DNA of 29,055 nucleotides from an uncultured Allobaculum sp. (lineage in GTDB: Bacteria > Bacillota_I > Bacilli_A > Erysipelotrichales > Erysipelotrichaceae): NCBI GenBank assembly GCA_910579655.1, contig CAJTVE010000043.1, positions 1 through 29,055 of the forward strand, given 5' to 3'. This document shows, piece after piece, positions 1 through 7,728 of this stretch (position 1 is the stretch's first letter; the number at the start of each line of letters is the position of its first letter). A model generated the notes under the pieces. It worked only from the letters and a program-made list of their open reading frames with translations. It had not been told where the DNA came from and did not search any database. Made by a program: the position numbers and the translations under genes.

Positions 1-965
1 GTCAAAGATGCCGAATGGATTTCCGACCTTCTTATGCATGGCTTGCTTAAGGCCAGCTTTATTCCTACGAAGCGACAGCGTGAACTCCGTGAATTATGCA
101 CTTATCGAAAATCCTTAATTGCTGATCTTGGTGCCGAAAAGAATCGACTGCAGAAAATGCTTGAAGGAGGCAATATCAAGCTTTCTGGAACCATTTCAGA
201 TATTAACGGGATGAGCGGAAAAGCATTGATGGATTTTGTCCTGACCGGAGAAGTGTTTGATGAAAAAGCTTATGATCGTCTTATTAAAGAAAAGAAGATA
301 TCTAAAAGACTTAAGGCCACAAAAGGAGATTTGATCAGAGATATGCATGGCTGTCTAACACCTTTGCAGGTTAAAATGATCAACATTCTGAGAACTCATA
401 TCCAGGAGTTAGAAACTCATATTCAAGAGCTCACCGATGATATTGATGATCAGCTGAACAAGGAAGAGAAGGAGCCTGTGAATTGATCAAAGAAATTCCA
501 GGAATCTCAGATACGAGCGCCCAAACGATTATTTCTATAATCGGAACTGACATGAATCAATTCCCGACGGATGGCCAGTTATGTTCCTGGGCTGGACTAT
601 GTCCAGGAAACCATGAAAGCGCAGGAAAAAGAAAAACAGGCAGAACAAACAAAGGCAACAAGGTATTGCGAACCACCTTGGCTGTCTGTGCTCATTCTGC
701 CGTTAAGAAAAAGGATTCCTACTTTGGAGAGATGTACAAACGGATTTCTAAGCGTCGAACGAATAAGAAAGCAATAGTTGCAGTAGCCCATGCCATGCTG
801 AAAACCATTTGGCATCTTCTAAAGAAGGGCGAGAAATATCATGATTTGGGAGCAGATTACTTTGAAAAGAAAGAACGAGAAGGAAAGATCACTTCACTCA
901 AGAAGAAACTTCAGCATTTAGGGGTAACTTTGACACCAGATCAGCTAGCTATATTAGATGCATAA
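1..965 (+). pseudogene. IS110-family transposase/recombinase, 5'-truncated by the window and frameshifted
   Basis: The reading frame is open from base 1 (it begins VKDAEWISDLL, typical of the IS110 N-terminal RuvC-like DEDD region), so the true start lies upstream. Frame 1 stops at 484-486, and the C-terminal Transposase_20-type domain continues in frame 3 from 483 to the TAA at 963-965. That domain has an IPGIS helix-hairpin-helix-like segment and then CPGNHESAGKRK, where the Ser of SAGK matches the conserved serine of IS110 recombinases. Adding one base after 480 would read V-E-L-I-K-E-I-P-G-I across the break, as expected for an intact protein. A one-base deletion is therefore the simplest explanation. 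No slippery heptamer is visible to suggest programmed frameshifting. A sequencing error is possible. Family assignment is confident; the inactive state is inferred. Confidence 0.85.
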
Positions 966-1042
966 ATAGCTATAAATGATATTTAATTTGTTTGATAGGG
1001 GCGTTTTGCGCTTTTTTAGGAATAATGGGTGCAGGGGTTACA
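1..1042 (+). mobile_element. IS110-family insertion sequence, right part only (right end unresolved)
   Basis: The broken transposase gene at 1-965 defines an IS110-type element whose left end is outside the window. IS110 elements usually lack clear terminal inverted repeats and target duplications, so the right boundary cannot be read from one copy. I place it somewhere between the stop codon and the tRNA-Leu terminator at about 1043. The 966-1042 stretch is AT-rich and contains an octamer TAGCTATA that also occurs just before the stop codon. Confidence 0.5.
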
Positions 1043-1085
1043 GAAAAAAGGAGCAGGAATGATTTGCGAAAATCATTGCTGCTCC
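1043..1085 (-). terminator. Rho-independent terminator of tRNA-Leu
   Basis: Read on the minus strand, a GGAGCAG/CTGCTCC stem (1050-1056 with 1079-1085) is extended by an inner AATGATTT/AAATCATT pairing around a short GCG loop. It is followed by a run of six T. It lies directly downstream of the tRNA and fits as its transcription terminator. Confidence 0.8.
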
Positions 1086-1103
1086 TTGTTGTTTCTATAA
1101 AAA

Positions 1104-1190
1104 TGGTGCCCGAGGCCGGACTCGAACCGGCACAGTATCGCTACCGGTGGATTTTGAGTCCACTGCGTCTACCAGTTTCACCACTCGGGC
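1104..1190 (-). tRNA. tRNA-Leu(CAA)
   Basis: The minus strand folds as an 87-nt class II tRNA with an encoded 3' CCA. The acceptor stem is GCCCGAG with CTCGGGC, the discriminator base is A, and the D-arm region contains TGGTAGACGC. The anticodon stem is GTGGA/TCCAC with loop CTCAAAA (anticodon CAA, reading TTG). There is a long variable arm (GGTAGCGATACTGT region) and a T-arm CCGG-TTCGAGT-CCGG. The long variable arm and discriminator A are leucine hallmarks. It stands alone, convergent with the IS110 fragment. Confidence 0.96.
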
Positions 1191-1200
1191 ACGTGAAGAT

Positions 1201-1229
1201 ATCTTACCTGATTTTCAGTTGGCAATCAA
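1201..1229 (-). promoter_or_regulatory. Probable sigma-A promoter of tRNA-Leu
   Basis: On the minus strand, TTGATT (1229-1224) and TAAGAT (1206-1201) are separated by exactly 17 bases. This predicts transcription starting a few bases before the tRNA 5' end at 1190, a usual arrangement for a single tRNA unit. Confidence 0.6.
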
Positions 1230-1551
1230 ATCTTTTTTCTGTCTGTTTCATTCTTTTTGTACGGGGAACGGATAAACGAGGACCAAAGCCAGCACAAACA
1301 TTCTTTTTAACATCTCTAAAGATGGGGAGAATAAGCATCAGATCTATCTTTTAAGCTTTCTGTCTGGCCCAAAGACCTGCCGACCTAAAAAAATGACCCA
1401 TTATGAAAAAAGAGTCTATCCAAATCCGAAAATAAAAACCCATTTCCAAAAAATACCTGAATTTTGTAAAGGCTTACGGATTGGTATTCTTCAGATGGTT
1501 ATAGGAAAGGCAGATGCGCGCACCTTCCATTTTCACAAGGAGATAGAAGAA
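1230..1551. other. Intergenic region before the symporter gene
   Basis: No gene is supported here. The frame of the downstream symporter stays open back to about 1393, but that extension has no membrane or family similarity and no ribosome site at its start. I see no convincing -35/-10 pair with 16-18 spacing, so the symporter promoter is not located. Confidence 0.5.
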
Positions 1552-2937
1552 ATGATGAAAGACAAGAATCAAGAAACTGGCAAGCTCTCCTGGAGTACCC
1601 GGATTTCCTATGCGGGGGGAGATGTTGCGTGTAATGTTGTATTTGGTATGGTCGGCACCCTGCTGACATTGTTCTATACGGATTATGCCGGTGTAAATCC
1701 CGCAACGGTCGGTCTGATAATGCTGATCAGCCGTATCTTTGATGGAGTATCGGATTTGATTATGGGCATGATCGTCGATCGGACCAAATCAAAATTCGGT
1801 CAGTCACGGCCATGGATTTTATGGATGGCCATCCCGTATGCCATTTCGGCGGTGCTGTTGTTTACGGTGCCCAGATCCACGGCCATGGTTCAGGCAATTT
1901 ATATTTTTGTCACCTACAACTTCTGCTGCACAGTTTGTTATACAGCCATCAATTTACCGTATGGAAGCCTGTCAGCCATGATGACTCGTTCATCGGATGA
2001 ACGCAATATGCTCAGTGTTGTCCGGATGGGACTATCACCGCTGGGCCGGATTCTGGCCGTAACCTGCACTTTTCCACTGGTCAAGCTGATGGGCGACGAT
2101 CAGGCAGCCTGGATTAAGACCATGTCGATCTGGGCAGTCATCGCTCTGGTTCTGCTGGTTAACTGCTTTATTCATTCCAAAGAAACCGTGGTGATCAAAG
2201 GACGCCAGGAAGCGGGCAATGTTCCGTTCCGTCAAGGATTTAAAGCTTTGCTTACAAATCGCTATTTCTGGCTGGTTCTGGTTCTGTGGATGCTGCAGAG
2301 TGTATCGTTTGGGATTTCAGGCACGATCCTGCCGTATTACTGCAAGTATATTTTCCATAACGATACCTGGATGTATTCTACGCTGTATCTGACTGAAACA
2401 CTGGTTCTGGTAGGCTGCATCTTTGCGTGTACACCATTGATCCGGAAGTTCGGAAAACGGAATGCCGCCCTGATGGGAGCTCTGGTTGCCCTGTTTGGCC
2501 AGATGCTGTTCTTCTTTGCTCCCTACAATTTTTATATGCTCCTGTTTAGCTGCATTATCCGCGGCATTGGCCTGGCGCCGCTCAACGCCGTTGTCTTTGG
2601 CATGATTGGGGATGTCGTTGAATATGGCCAGTGGAAAAACCATATCCGTCAGGAAAGTCTGATTTTTGCAGGCGGTTCAATCGGAACAAAGGTTGGCTCC
2701 GGGGTGGCCTCAGCCATGATGACGGGTCTGCTGGCAATGGCCGGATATATTTCTTCTTCAGCTGTCGCTGTAAGCCAGCCACAGAGTGCATTGAATATGA
2801 TTGTTTCGATCTATAAATTTGGACCGCTGATCATTGCCGCCTGTGCTGTTGTCACTTTGCTGATGTATCAGCTCGATAAGCAGTATGACGATATTATGGA
2901 TGAACTGACCGAACGTGAAGCCTACGGAATTCTGTAA
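1552..2937 (+). CDS. GPH-family (glycoside-pentoside-hexuronide) cation symporter
   Basis: Predicted 461-aa inner-membrane transporter of the major facilitator superfamily, importing a sugar, glycoside or polyol with H+ or Na+. After LSWSTRISYAGGD (a typical GPH N-terminus) and the first helix comes the family signature around residues 61-86: R61-x-x-D-G, then D68, DRTKS at 76-80 and GQSRP. About twelve hydrophobic helices follow. The length is normal for the family (about 450-500 aa). I chose the ATG at 1552 because AAGGAGA lies 9 bases upstream; the longer open frame from 1393 adds a non-conserved extension. It is followed at once by a terminator, so it is probably a single-gene unit. Substrate is unknown; proximity to the iol cluster and a sugar-sensing system makes inositol or a related compound possible, but that is inference only. 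Confidence 0.88.
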   Translation: MMKDKNQETGKLSWSTRISYAGGDVACNVVFGMVGTLLTLFYTDYAGVNPATVGLIMLISRIFDGVSDLIMGMIVDRTKSKFGQSRPWILWMAIPYAISAVLLFTVPRSTAMVQAIYIFVTYNFCCTVCYTAINLPYGSLSAMMTRSSDERNMLSVVRMGLSPLGRILAVTCTFPLVKLMGDDQAAWIKTMSIWAVIALVLLVNCFIHSKETVVIKGRQEAGNVPFRQGFKALLTNRYFWLVLVLWMLQSVSFGISGTILPYYCKYIFHNDTWMYSTLYLTETLVLVGCIFACTPLIRKFGKRNAALMGALVALFGQMLFFFAPYNFYMLLFSCIIRGIGLAPLNAVVFGMIGDVVEYGQWKNHIRQESLIFAGGSIGTKVGSGVASAMMTGLLAMAGYISSSAVAVSQPQSALNMIVSIYKFGPLIIAACAVVTLLMYQLDKQYDDIMDELTEREAYGIL

Positions 2938-2947
2938 TTCATTCAAA

Positions 2948-2976
2948 AAGTACGCACATAAACGGCGTGCTTTTTT
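2948..2976 (+). terminator. Rho-independent terminator after the symporter gene
   Basis: AAGTACGC (2948-2955) pairs with GCGTGCTT (2965-2972) over 8 bp including one G-U pair. A 9-nt loop separates them and a T run reaches 2976. It begins 11 bases after the stop codon. Confidence 0.85.
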
Positions 2977-2980
2977 GGCG

Positions 2981-3009
2981 TTGTCAGAACAAATAGATTT
3001 GAAGAGAAT
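2981..3009 (+). promoter_or_regulatory. Candidate promoter of the sensing operon
   Basis: TTGTCA (2981-2986) and GAGAAT (3004-3009) have 17-bp spacing and lie directly after the preceding terminator. They match 5/6 and 4/6 of the sigma-A consensus. If used, the operon has a purine-rich 5' leader of nearly 200 nt. Confidence 0.35.
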
Positions 3010-3099
3010 AAAGAATGAGTTATAGAAGATCCGGCTTTTCTGGAAAAAGCGTACGTCAAAATGGGTCCAAGAAACCAGATCATAAAGCCGGTAAGAGCC

Positions 3100-3136
3100 G
3101 CCAGCAGAGGAAGAGCCAGCAGAGGAAGAGCCAGCA
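3100..3136 (+). repeat. 15-bp tandem repeat, about 2.4 copies, in the leader of the sensing operon
   Basis: The unit GCCAGCAGAGGAAGA occurs at 3100-3114 and 3115-3129, with a partial third copy to about 3136. It lies in the purine-rich leader before the binding-protein gene. It also falls inside a 51-codon open frame (3015-3170) rich in Arg, Lys, Ser and Gln, which I do not accept as a gene. Confidence 0.8.
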
Positions 3137-3209
3137 AGATGAAGGAAAAGGAAATAGTGAAAGAAAATAAAAGTAGAAAGCAAGCAGGCAAAGGAAGGAG
3201 GGTTGGGAG

Positions 3210-4199
3210 ATGAATCGATCTTTTCAGAAGAAAATCTGGGGGATTGCCTTTGGAATTGCGGTTGTCAGCCTGATTTTGACAGCCGTTGCTGCAACCGTCC
3301 AGCCGCAACAGACCAGTTCCCATAGTCCATGGCTGCGCATTGGCGTTATTACAAAGTCGAGCGGCAGTGAGTACTGGCTGTCGGTCGAATCCGGAATCGA
3401 CGAGGCAGCCCGCAACAGCAATGTCAGCGTGACGCTGCTTTCACCGGATCTTGAAACCAATACCCCGATGCAAAACCGGCTGATTGAGGACTGTCTGCAG
3501 GAAGACTTTGATGTTCTTCTGGTCTCTCCGCTGCAGTCAACGGATGCCGCTTATATAGAAACAGCCCGGAAGAAGGGAATTCCAATTGTGGCTTTTGATA
3601 CCCGACTGTGCCAGGAGAACATTCCCTATATCGGAATTGACAGCTATGAGGCGGGAAGACAGCTGGCAAAAGAAATGGTCAGTCAGCTTGGCGGATCTGG
3701 TTGTGTCGGATTAATTACCGGAAACCTGGAACAGGAATCCAATCAAAGCCGGCTGGAGGGCATGGTCAGCGAACTGATGGCCAATGGAATTGAAATTGCC
3801 TTCGCTCAAAGCGGCTATTCCAATTTGCAGTTATCTGAGCAGGCGATTGATGAGCTGATGGAAACCTATCCCCAGCTAGACGGAATTCTTGCAACTTCTG
3901 CCGTCACGGCTTTGGGACTCCGAGATTCCCTGAAAGATACTTCAATTATCCTGATGACCTTTGATGCCCAGCAGGATGCCTTGGACGCATTAGAAGATGG
4001 CAGTCTTGGAGCGGTTGCTGCCCAGTCCGGCTACCTGATTGGCAAGGAGGCAATTGAAGCAATCTGCCAGATTCAGGCTCAGGGAGGCAGGATCAGTGAA
4101 ATGGAAGATCTGATCATTCCTGCACCGATTTTAACCCGGGATACAGTTGAAGCCTGGCGTGCCGATCATCCTGAACAGGAGGAATCTGATGTTTCATAA
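3210..4199 (+). CDS. Membrane-anchored periplasmic sugar-binding protein (Peripla_BP_4-like), probable sensor accessory
   Basis: A 329-aa protein with one N-terminal hydrophobic segment (about residues 10-30) followed by a two-lobed type I binding fold. Visible blocks are RIGVITKSSGSEYWLSV near residue 43, DVLLVSPLQSTDA, KKGIPIVAFDT, YIGIDSYEAGRQLAKEM, and near the end ILMTFDAQQDALDALEDG. These match ribose/galactose-type binding proteins. There is no lipobox cysteine, so it is probably a signal-anchored protein and not a lipoprotein. An AGGAGG sits 8 bases before the ATG. Its end overlaps the histidine-kinase start by 11 bases and there are no ABC permease or ATPase genes nearby. It is therefore more likely to present a ligand to the kinase than to feed a transporter. 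Fold is confident; role is inferred. Confidence 0.85.
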   Translation: MNRSFQKKIWGIAFGIAVVSLILTAVAATVQPQQTSSHSPWLRIGVITKSSGSEYWLSVESGIDEAARNSNVSVTLLSPDLETNTPMQNRLIEDCLQEDFDVLLVSPLQSTDAAYIETARKKGIPIVAFDTRLCQENIPYIGIDSYEAGRQLAKEMVSQLGGSGCVGLITGNLEQESNQSRLEGMVSELMANGIEIAFAQSGYSNLQLSEQAIDELMETYPQLDGILATSAVTALGLRDSLKDTSIILMTFDAQQDALDALEDGSLGAVAAQSGYLIGKEAIEAICQIQAQGGRISEMEDLIIPAPILTRDTVEAWRADHPEQEESDVS

Positions 4200-5952
4200 A
4201 ATGCAGACAAAAGTCCTGACAGCCGTCTCCATCCTGCTGATCCTGCTTGCCACAACGATTACCATCCTGTTTTACAATCGTTCCGCTACGATGATTGAAG
4301 ACAATTATATCGAAAGTCAATCCAGCCAGATCGTCCAGAAAGCGCAGACGCTGGACAATACCTTCGAAAAGATTTATGTCCAGGTGGTTCAGGCTGCCGT
4401 CTCTTCCGAACTGGTTGACCTGACCCAAAACGTGCTGCAGGAAGGTGACAGTGAGCAGGCAGCGTCCAGACTGGCTGCCAGTCTGAGAGAACTGAGAGCA
4501 ACCATTCCGGATGCCAGTTCGCTTTTTCTGCTTTTTCCGGCGCAAAAAATGCTGATCACTTCAAAAGACTATCCGGCTGTACGCTCAGATCTTTCAGAAA
4601 ATACGGTTGAAACCATTGTTGCGGCAGCCAGTCAGCCAATGACTCCGGTTTTACTGACAGATCCTTCGCTGTCAACTTCTTCCATTCTTGCTTTAATCAG
4701 TCCTGTCCAGTCGGATGGCAAAACGATTGGATATCTGATGGGCAATCTGGATGAGCGAAAGCTGTACTACGACTACTTAAGCTCGTTCAACAAGGACCAG
4801 ATTCAGGCTGTCCTGGTAGACGATCACAGTCAGGTGGTTTCTTCACCCAACCGCCGGACTGTCGGCGAGCTTTTTAAAAACGGGACTCTGTCGACAGTCA
4901 ACGGAACAACGGCATCTCACAATCAGGATGGACAGTCCATTTCGATTACCCATCGAGCTCCCTTTTCCGGTCTGCGATTTTTTGTGGAAACGCCCAAAAA
5001 AGAAATTCTCCAGGATTTGCATGAACTGCGGCTGTTTCTGGTGGCTATTTTACTGGCAGTCCTGATGATGGCGGGAGCAGCGGTGGCTCTTGTATTGCGG
5101 CGGATGTATAAACCGATGGAGCAGCTGGCTGACACCATGCGGCAGGTGAGTGACGGTGAGCTGGAAATTCGATCGGCAATCACCAGCCAGGATGAAATAG
5201 GGGAACTGTCCGCTGCCCTCAATCACATGCTGGACCAGATCCAGGATCTTATCGAACAGGTTCTGAAAGAAGAACTGCTCAAAAAAGATGCGGAACTCAA
5301 TGCTCTGCAGTATCAGATCACGCCGCATTTTATGTACAACACACTGAATTCAATTAAATACAAAGCCCTTTTAAAGGGAGAGAATGAGATTGCAGCCTTG
5401 ATTGACGACTTTATTGAGCTGCTGCAGGCCAGCATCAACCGCAAAGGAGCCTTTGTCACACTCGCCGAAGAAATTCACTTTATCCAAAGCTATATGGCAT
5501 TACAGCAGATGCGCTATGAAGACCCAATTGAGACGAAATACTCAATTCCTTTACAGGCTGAAAAGTGTTATGTTCCGCGCCTGCTGCTCCAGCCCTTTAT
5601 TGAAAATGCAATCCTGCATGGACTCGACTTCAAAAACCATCTCAATCACATTGATGTGAAGGCATGGATTGAAGAAGACCGCCTGTGGCTGTTGATTCAC
5701 AATACCGGAAGACCCATTACGGAAGAACAGATTCAGAAAATGATGGCGGCCGATTTGAAGAAAAACCATGGCTTGTCCGGGATCGGCATCCGAAATGTCA
5801 TGGAACGTCTGGAACTTTACTATGGCCGCCATGCAGGCATCTATTTTGAAAGTGATGAGATTTCTACCACTGTAAAAATCAGCCTGCCCATTACGTATGA
5901 CCCGGAACGCTATGCCCTGGGTCATCAAGAGACAAGGAGAAAAAAAGCATGA
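4189..5952 (+). CDS. YesM-like sensor histidine kinase (HisKA_7TM-independent, HAMP / His_kinase / HATPase_c)
   Basis: A 587-aa membrane kinase. TM1 spans about residues 10-30, an extracytoplasmic sensor region of about 250 residues follows, TM2 is about 283-303 and a HAMP linker runs 304-356. The phosphoacceptor is H380 in QYQITPHFMYNTLNSI, typical of the LytS/YesM class. The ATPase domain has the N box LLLQPFIENAILHGL (466-479) and the G2 box GLSGIGIRN (528-536). The G1 position reads IHNTGRPI where DNGxG is usual, a divergence noted under findings. Start chosen at 4189: AGGAGG is 6 bases upstream and the start overlaps the end of the binding-protein gene. Stop and next start overlap as ATGA, indicating translational coupling with the response regulator. 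It presumably autophosphorylates on sugar sensing and passes phosphate to its neighbour. Confidence 0.92.
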   Translation: MFHKMQTKVLTAVSILLILLATTITILFYNRSATMIEDNYIESQSSQIVQKAQTLDNTFEKIYVQVVQAAVSSELVDLTQNVLQEGDSEQAASRLAASLRELRATIPDASSLFLLFPAQKMLITSKDYPAVRSDLSENTVETIVAAASQPMTPVLLTDPSLSTSSILALISPVQSDGKTIGYLMGNLDERKLYYDYLSSFNKDQIQAVLVDDHSQVVSSPNRRTVGELFKNGTLSTVNGTTASHNQDGQSISITHRAPFSGLRFFVETPKKEILQDLHELRLFLVAILLAVLMMAGAAVALVLRRMYKPMEQLADTMRQVSDGELEIRSAITSQDEIGELSAALNHMLDQIQDLIEQVLKEELLKKDAELNALQYQITPHFMYNTLNSIKYKALLKGENEIAALIDDFIELLQASINRKGAFVTLAEEIHFIQSYMALQQMRYEDPIETKYSIPLQAEKCYVPRLLLQPFIENAILHGLDFKNHLNHIDVKAWIEEDRLWLLIHNTGRPITEEQIQKMMAADLKKNHGLSGIGIRNVMERLELYYGRHAGIYFESDEISTTVKISLPITYDPERYALGHQETRRKKA

Positions 5953-7553
5953 TTCGAACGCTGATTGCAGATGATGACTTTCTGGTCCGCACCTATCTTA
6001 AATCTCTGAAAGCCTGGAAACGGGCTGGTTTCGAAATCATCGGAGATACCCGCGATGGGGAAGAGACGCTCAGAGTGCTGGATGAACTCCAGCCTGAATT
6101 GCTGGTGACGGATGTTTCAATGCCCTTGATGAATGGGATCGATCTCATTCGAAAAGTACGGGAACATAATCGCTCGCTGTATATCATTGTATTGAGCTGC
6201 CATGATGACTTTGAATATGTCAAGGAAGCCATGCGCCTTGGCGCGGATGAATATGTTTTGAAAAACAGCCTGAATGAAGACTCTCTCTATGAGCTGCTTG
6301 GAAAGACTGCCAATGCGCTGAACAGACGGAAAGAAAAGTATCAGGAAGCAGACAGTGTGCAGTCTTTGATTGAAGAAGGTCTGCAGCTGCGCAAGTCCGG
6401 GTATTTCAGCGCGCTGCTGTTTGGGGAGTACTCGCAAGAAGAATTGGAAGCCAAACGGATCAACGCAAAGATTTTCCGTCGGTATGATACCACTGGGGTA
6501 ATTTTGATGAGCAACCCGGACTGGCCATGGCTTCGCTATCAATTTTCGCCGGAAGAAATGTCGGAAAAAGCCCACCAGTTTTTAACCCATCTGTCGTATC
6601 GACTCCAGGACAGGCAGGAAAGCCAGAACACTGAGTGCGTCTATCTTGGAGATGGACTGTTTGCATGTTTTGTCGATTTAAGCCGTCTGCTCAAGCAGTC
6701 TTTGATGCAGCAAAATCTCACCCGGCTGGCGGCCATTTGTTTTTCGGCTTGTCAGGAGCAGGAATATGATCTGGAAACATCTGTTTCTTCGATCTGTTTT
6801 GGCCCGGACAGCCTCAAAGAAGCCTACCAACAAGCCAGGGCAATGAGCAAGCTGGCTTTTTACCAGCAGGGCAAGATTTTGTACTATGACGAAAACCATC
6901 CTTGCACCCGCACTCTTCCTCCTGCGGCCAGACAGTTTTTAAAAGAGGTCAAAGACCTGGTTTTCCATCAGGACCAGGAAGGATTTGACCAGAGTTATCA
7001 GGCCGTGATGGCTGCTGTAGAGCTGGAAAGAACTGAACCAGAACTGGTTCAGCTCTGGCTGAAGGATCTTGATGAGCAGCTGGTTATTAAACGCTCCAGA
7101 GACGAGTATGCCAGACTGGTCCGGCTTGAGAAGGTGGAAAGTCTGCTGGACAGTCTTCATGTTCACTGTTTTGAATTGCGCGGTCTGGATCTTTCTGATG
7201 ATGTTTCGCCATCGGTCCGACAGGTTGTGGAGTATATCCGCATCCATTTCAGAGAACCGATCGGACTGGCAGATGCAGCTGAATATGCCGGGCTGAACGC
7301 TGCCTATCTCTCCTATTTGTTCAAAAAAGAGATGGGAATCGGATTTGCAGCTTACGTTCTGGAGATGCGGATTGATTTTGCCAAAGGTCTGCTCATGCGT
7401 ACCAACCTGAAAATCAAGGAAGTCGTCGAACGATCCGGTTTCAACGACTATCATTATTTCTCAAAAACATTTAAGAAGATGACGGGCCAGAGTCCGGCTT
7501 CTTTTCGAAAAACAGCACAATCGCAGGACCCGGGAGCATCAATCCAAAAATAA
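5949..7553 (+). CDS. YesN-like response regulator with C-terminal AraC DNA-binding domain
   Basis: A 534-aa cytoplasmic transcription regulator. The receiver domain (1-120) has the acidic cluster D8-D10, phosphoacceptor D55 in LVTDVSMPLMNG, the SCHDDF switch region and conserved K105. A linker of about 300 residues follows. The C-terminal 100 residues hold two helix-turn-helix units (IGLADAAEYAGLNAAYLSYL and IKEVVERSGFNDYHYFSKTF) of the AraC family. It overlaps the kinase stop by 4 bases. Such regulators normally activate sugar-uptake or polysaccharide genes next to them, so the symporter or iol genes are reasonable targets. No operator could be identified. The unit ends in a strong terminator. 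Confidence 0.94.
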   Translation: MIRTLIADDDFLVRTYLKSLKAWKRAGFEIIGDTRDGEETLRVLDELQPELLVTDVSMPLMNGIDLIRKVREHNRSLYIIVLSCHDDFEYVKEAMRLGADEYVLKNSLNEDSLYELLGKTANALNRRKEKYQEADSVQSLIEEGLQLRKSGYFSALLFGEYSQEELEAKRINAKIFRRYDTTGVILMSNPDWPWLRYQFSPEEMSEKAHQFLTHLSYRLQDRQESQNTECVYLGDGLFACFVDLSRLLKQSLMQQNLTRLAAICFSACQEQEYDLETSVSSICFGPDSLKEAYQQARAMSKLAFYQQGKILYYDENHPCTRTLPPAARQFLKEVKDLVFHQDQEGFDQSYQAVMAAVELERTEPELVQLWLKDLDEQLVIKRSRDEYARLVRLEKVESLLDSLHVHCFELRGLDLSDDVSPSVRQVVEYIRIHFREPIGLADAAEYAGLNAAYLSYLFKKEMGIGFAAYVLEMRIDFAKGLLMRTNLKIKEVVERSGFNDYHYFSKTFKKMTGQSPASFRKTAQSQDPGASIQK

Positions 7554-7564
7554 GACCCAAAACA

Positions 7565-7638
7565 GGGAACCTAAAATTTAGATCAGGAAATTTCGCCAGA
7601 AAAAATACCCCTGAATCTAAAAAGGTTCCCGTTTTTTT
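7565..7638 (+). terminator. Strong rho-independent terminator of the sensing operon
   Basis: GGGAACCT (7565-7572) pairs with AGGTTCCC (7623-7630). The stem continues inward through TTTAGAT/ATCTAAA and AGG/CCT, and seven T follow (7632-7638). It isolates the regulator gene from iolE. Confidence 0.92.
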
Positions 7639-7665
7639 GTCCATTGCCCGATGGTATCTTATAGC
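7637..7665 (+). promoter_or_regulatory. Weak candidate promoter of the iol cluster
   Basis: TTGTCC (7637-7642) overlaps the end of the terminator T run and TATAGC (7660-7665) follows after 17 bases. It is the best pair in the short gap between terminator and iolE, but both hexamers are imperfect. Confidence 0.3.
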
Positions 7666-7728
7666 CAGTTAAGGAAAGGTACCTTAAAAAAACTGAAAAA
7701 GAAATTAAAGAGAGGAAAAAATAAATTT

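Noticed and set aside
992..1354. 120-codon + strand open frame
   Set aside because: It runs antisense through tRNA-Leu and its terminator and has no ribosome site or family similarity.
3015..3170. 51-codon open frame (Arg/Lys/Gln-rich) before the binding-protein gene
   Set aside because: Composition follows the purine-rich leader, the ribosome site is weak, and the likely transcription start falls at about its first codon.
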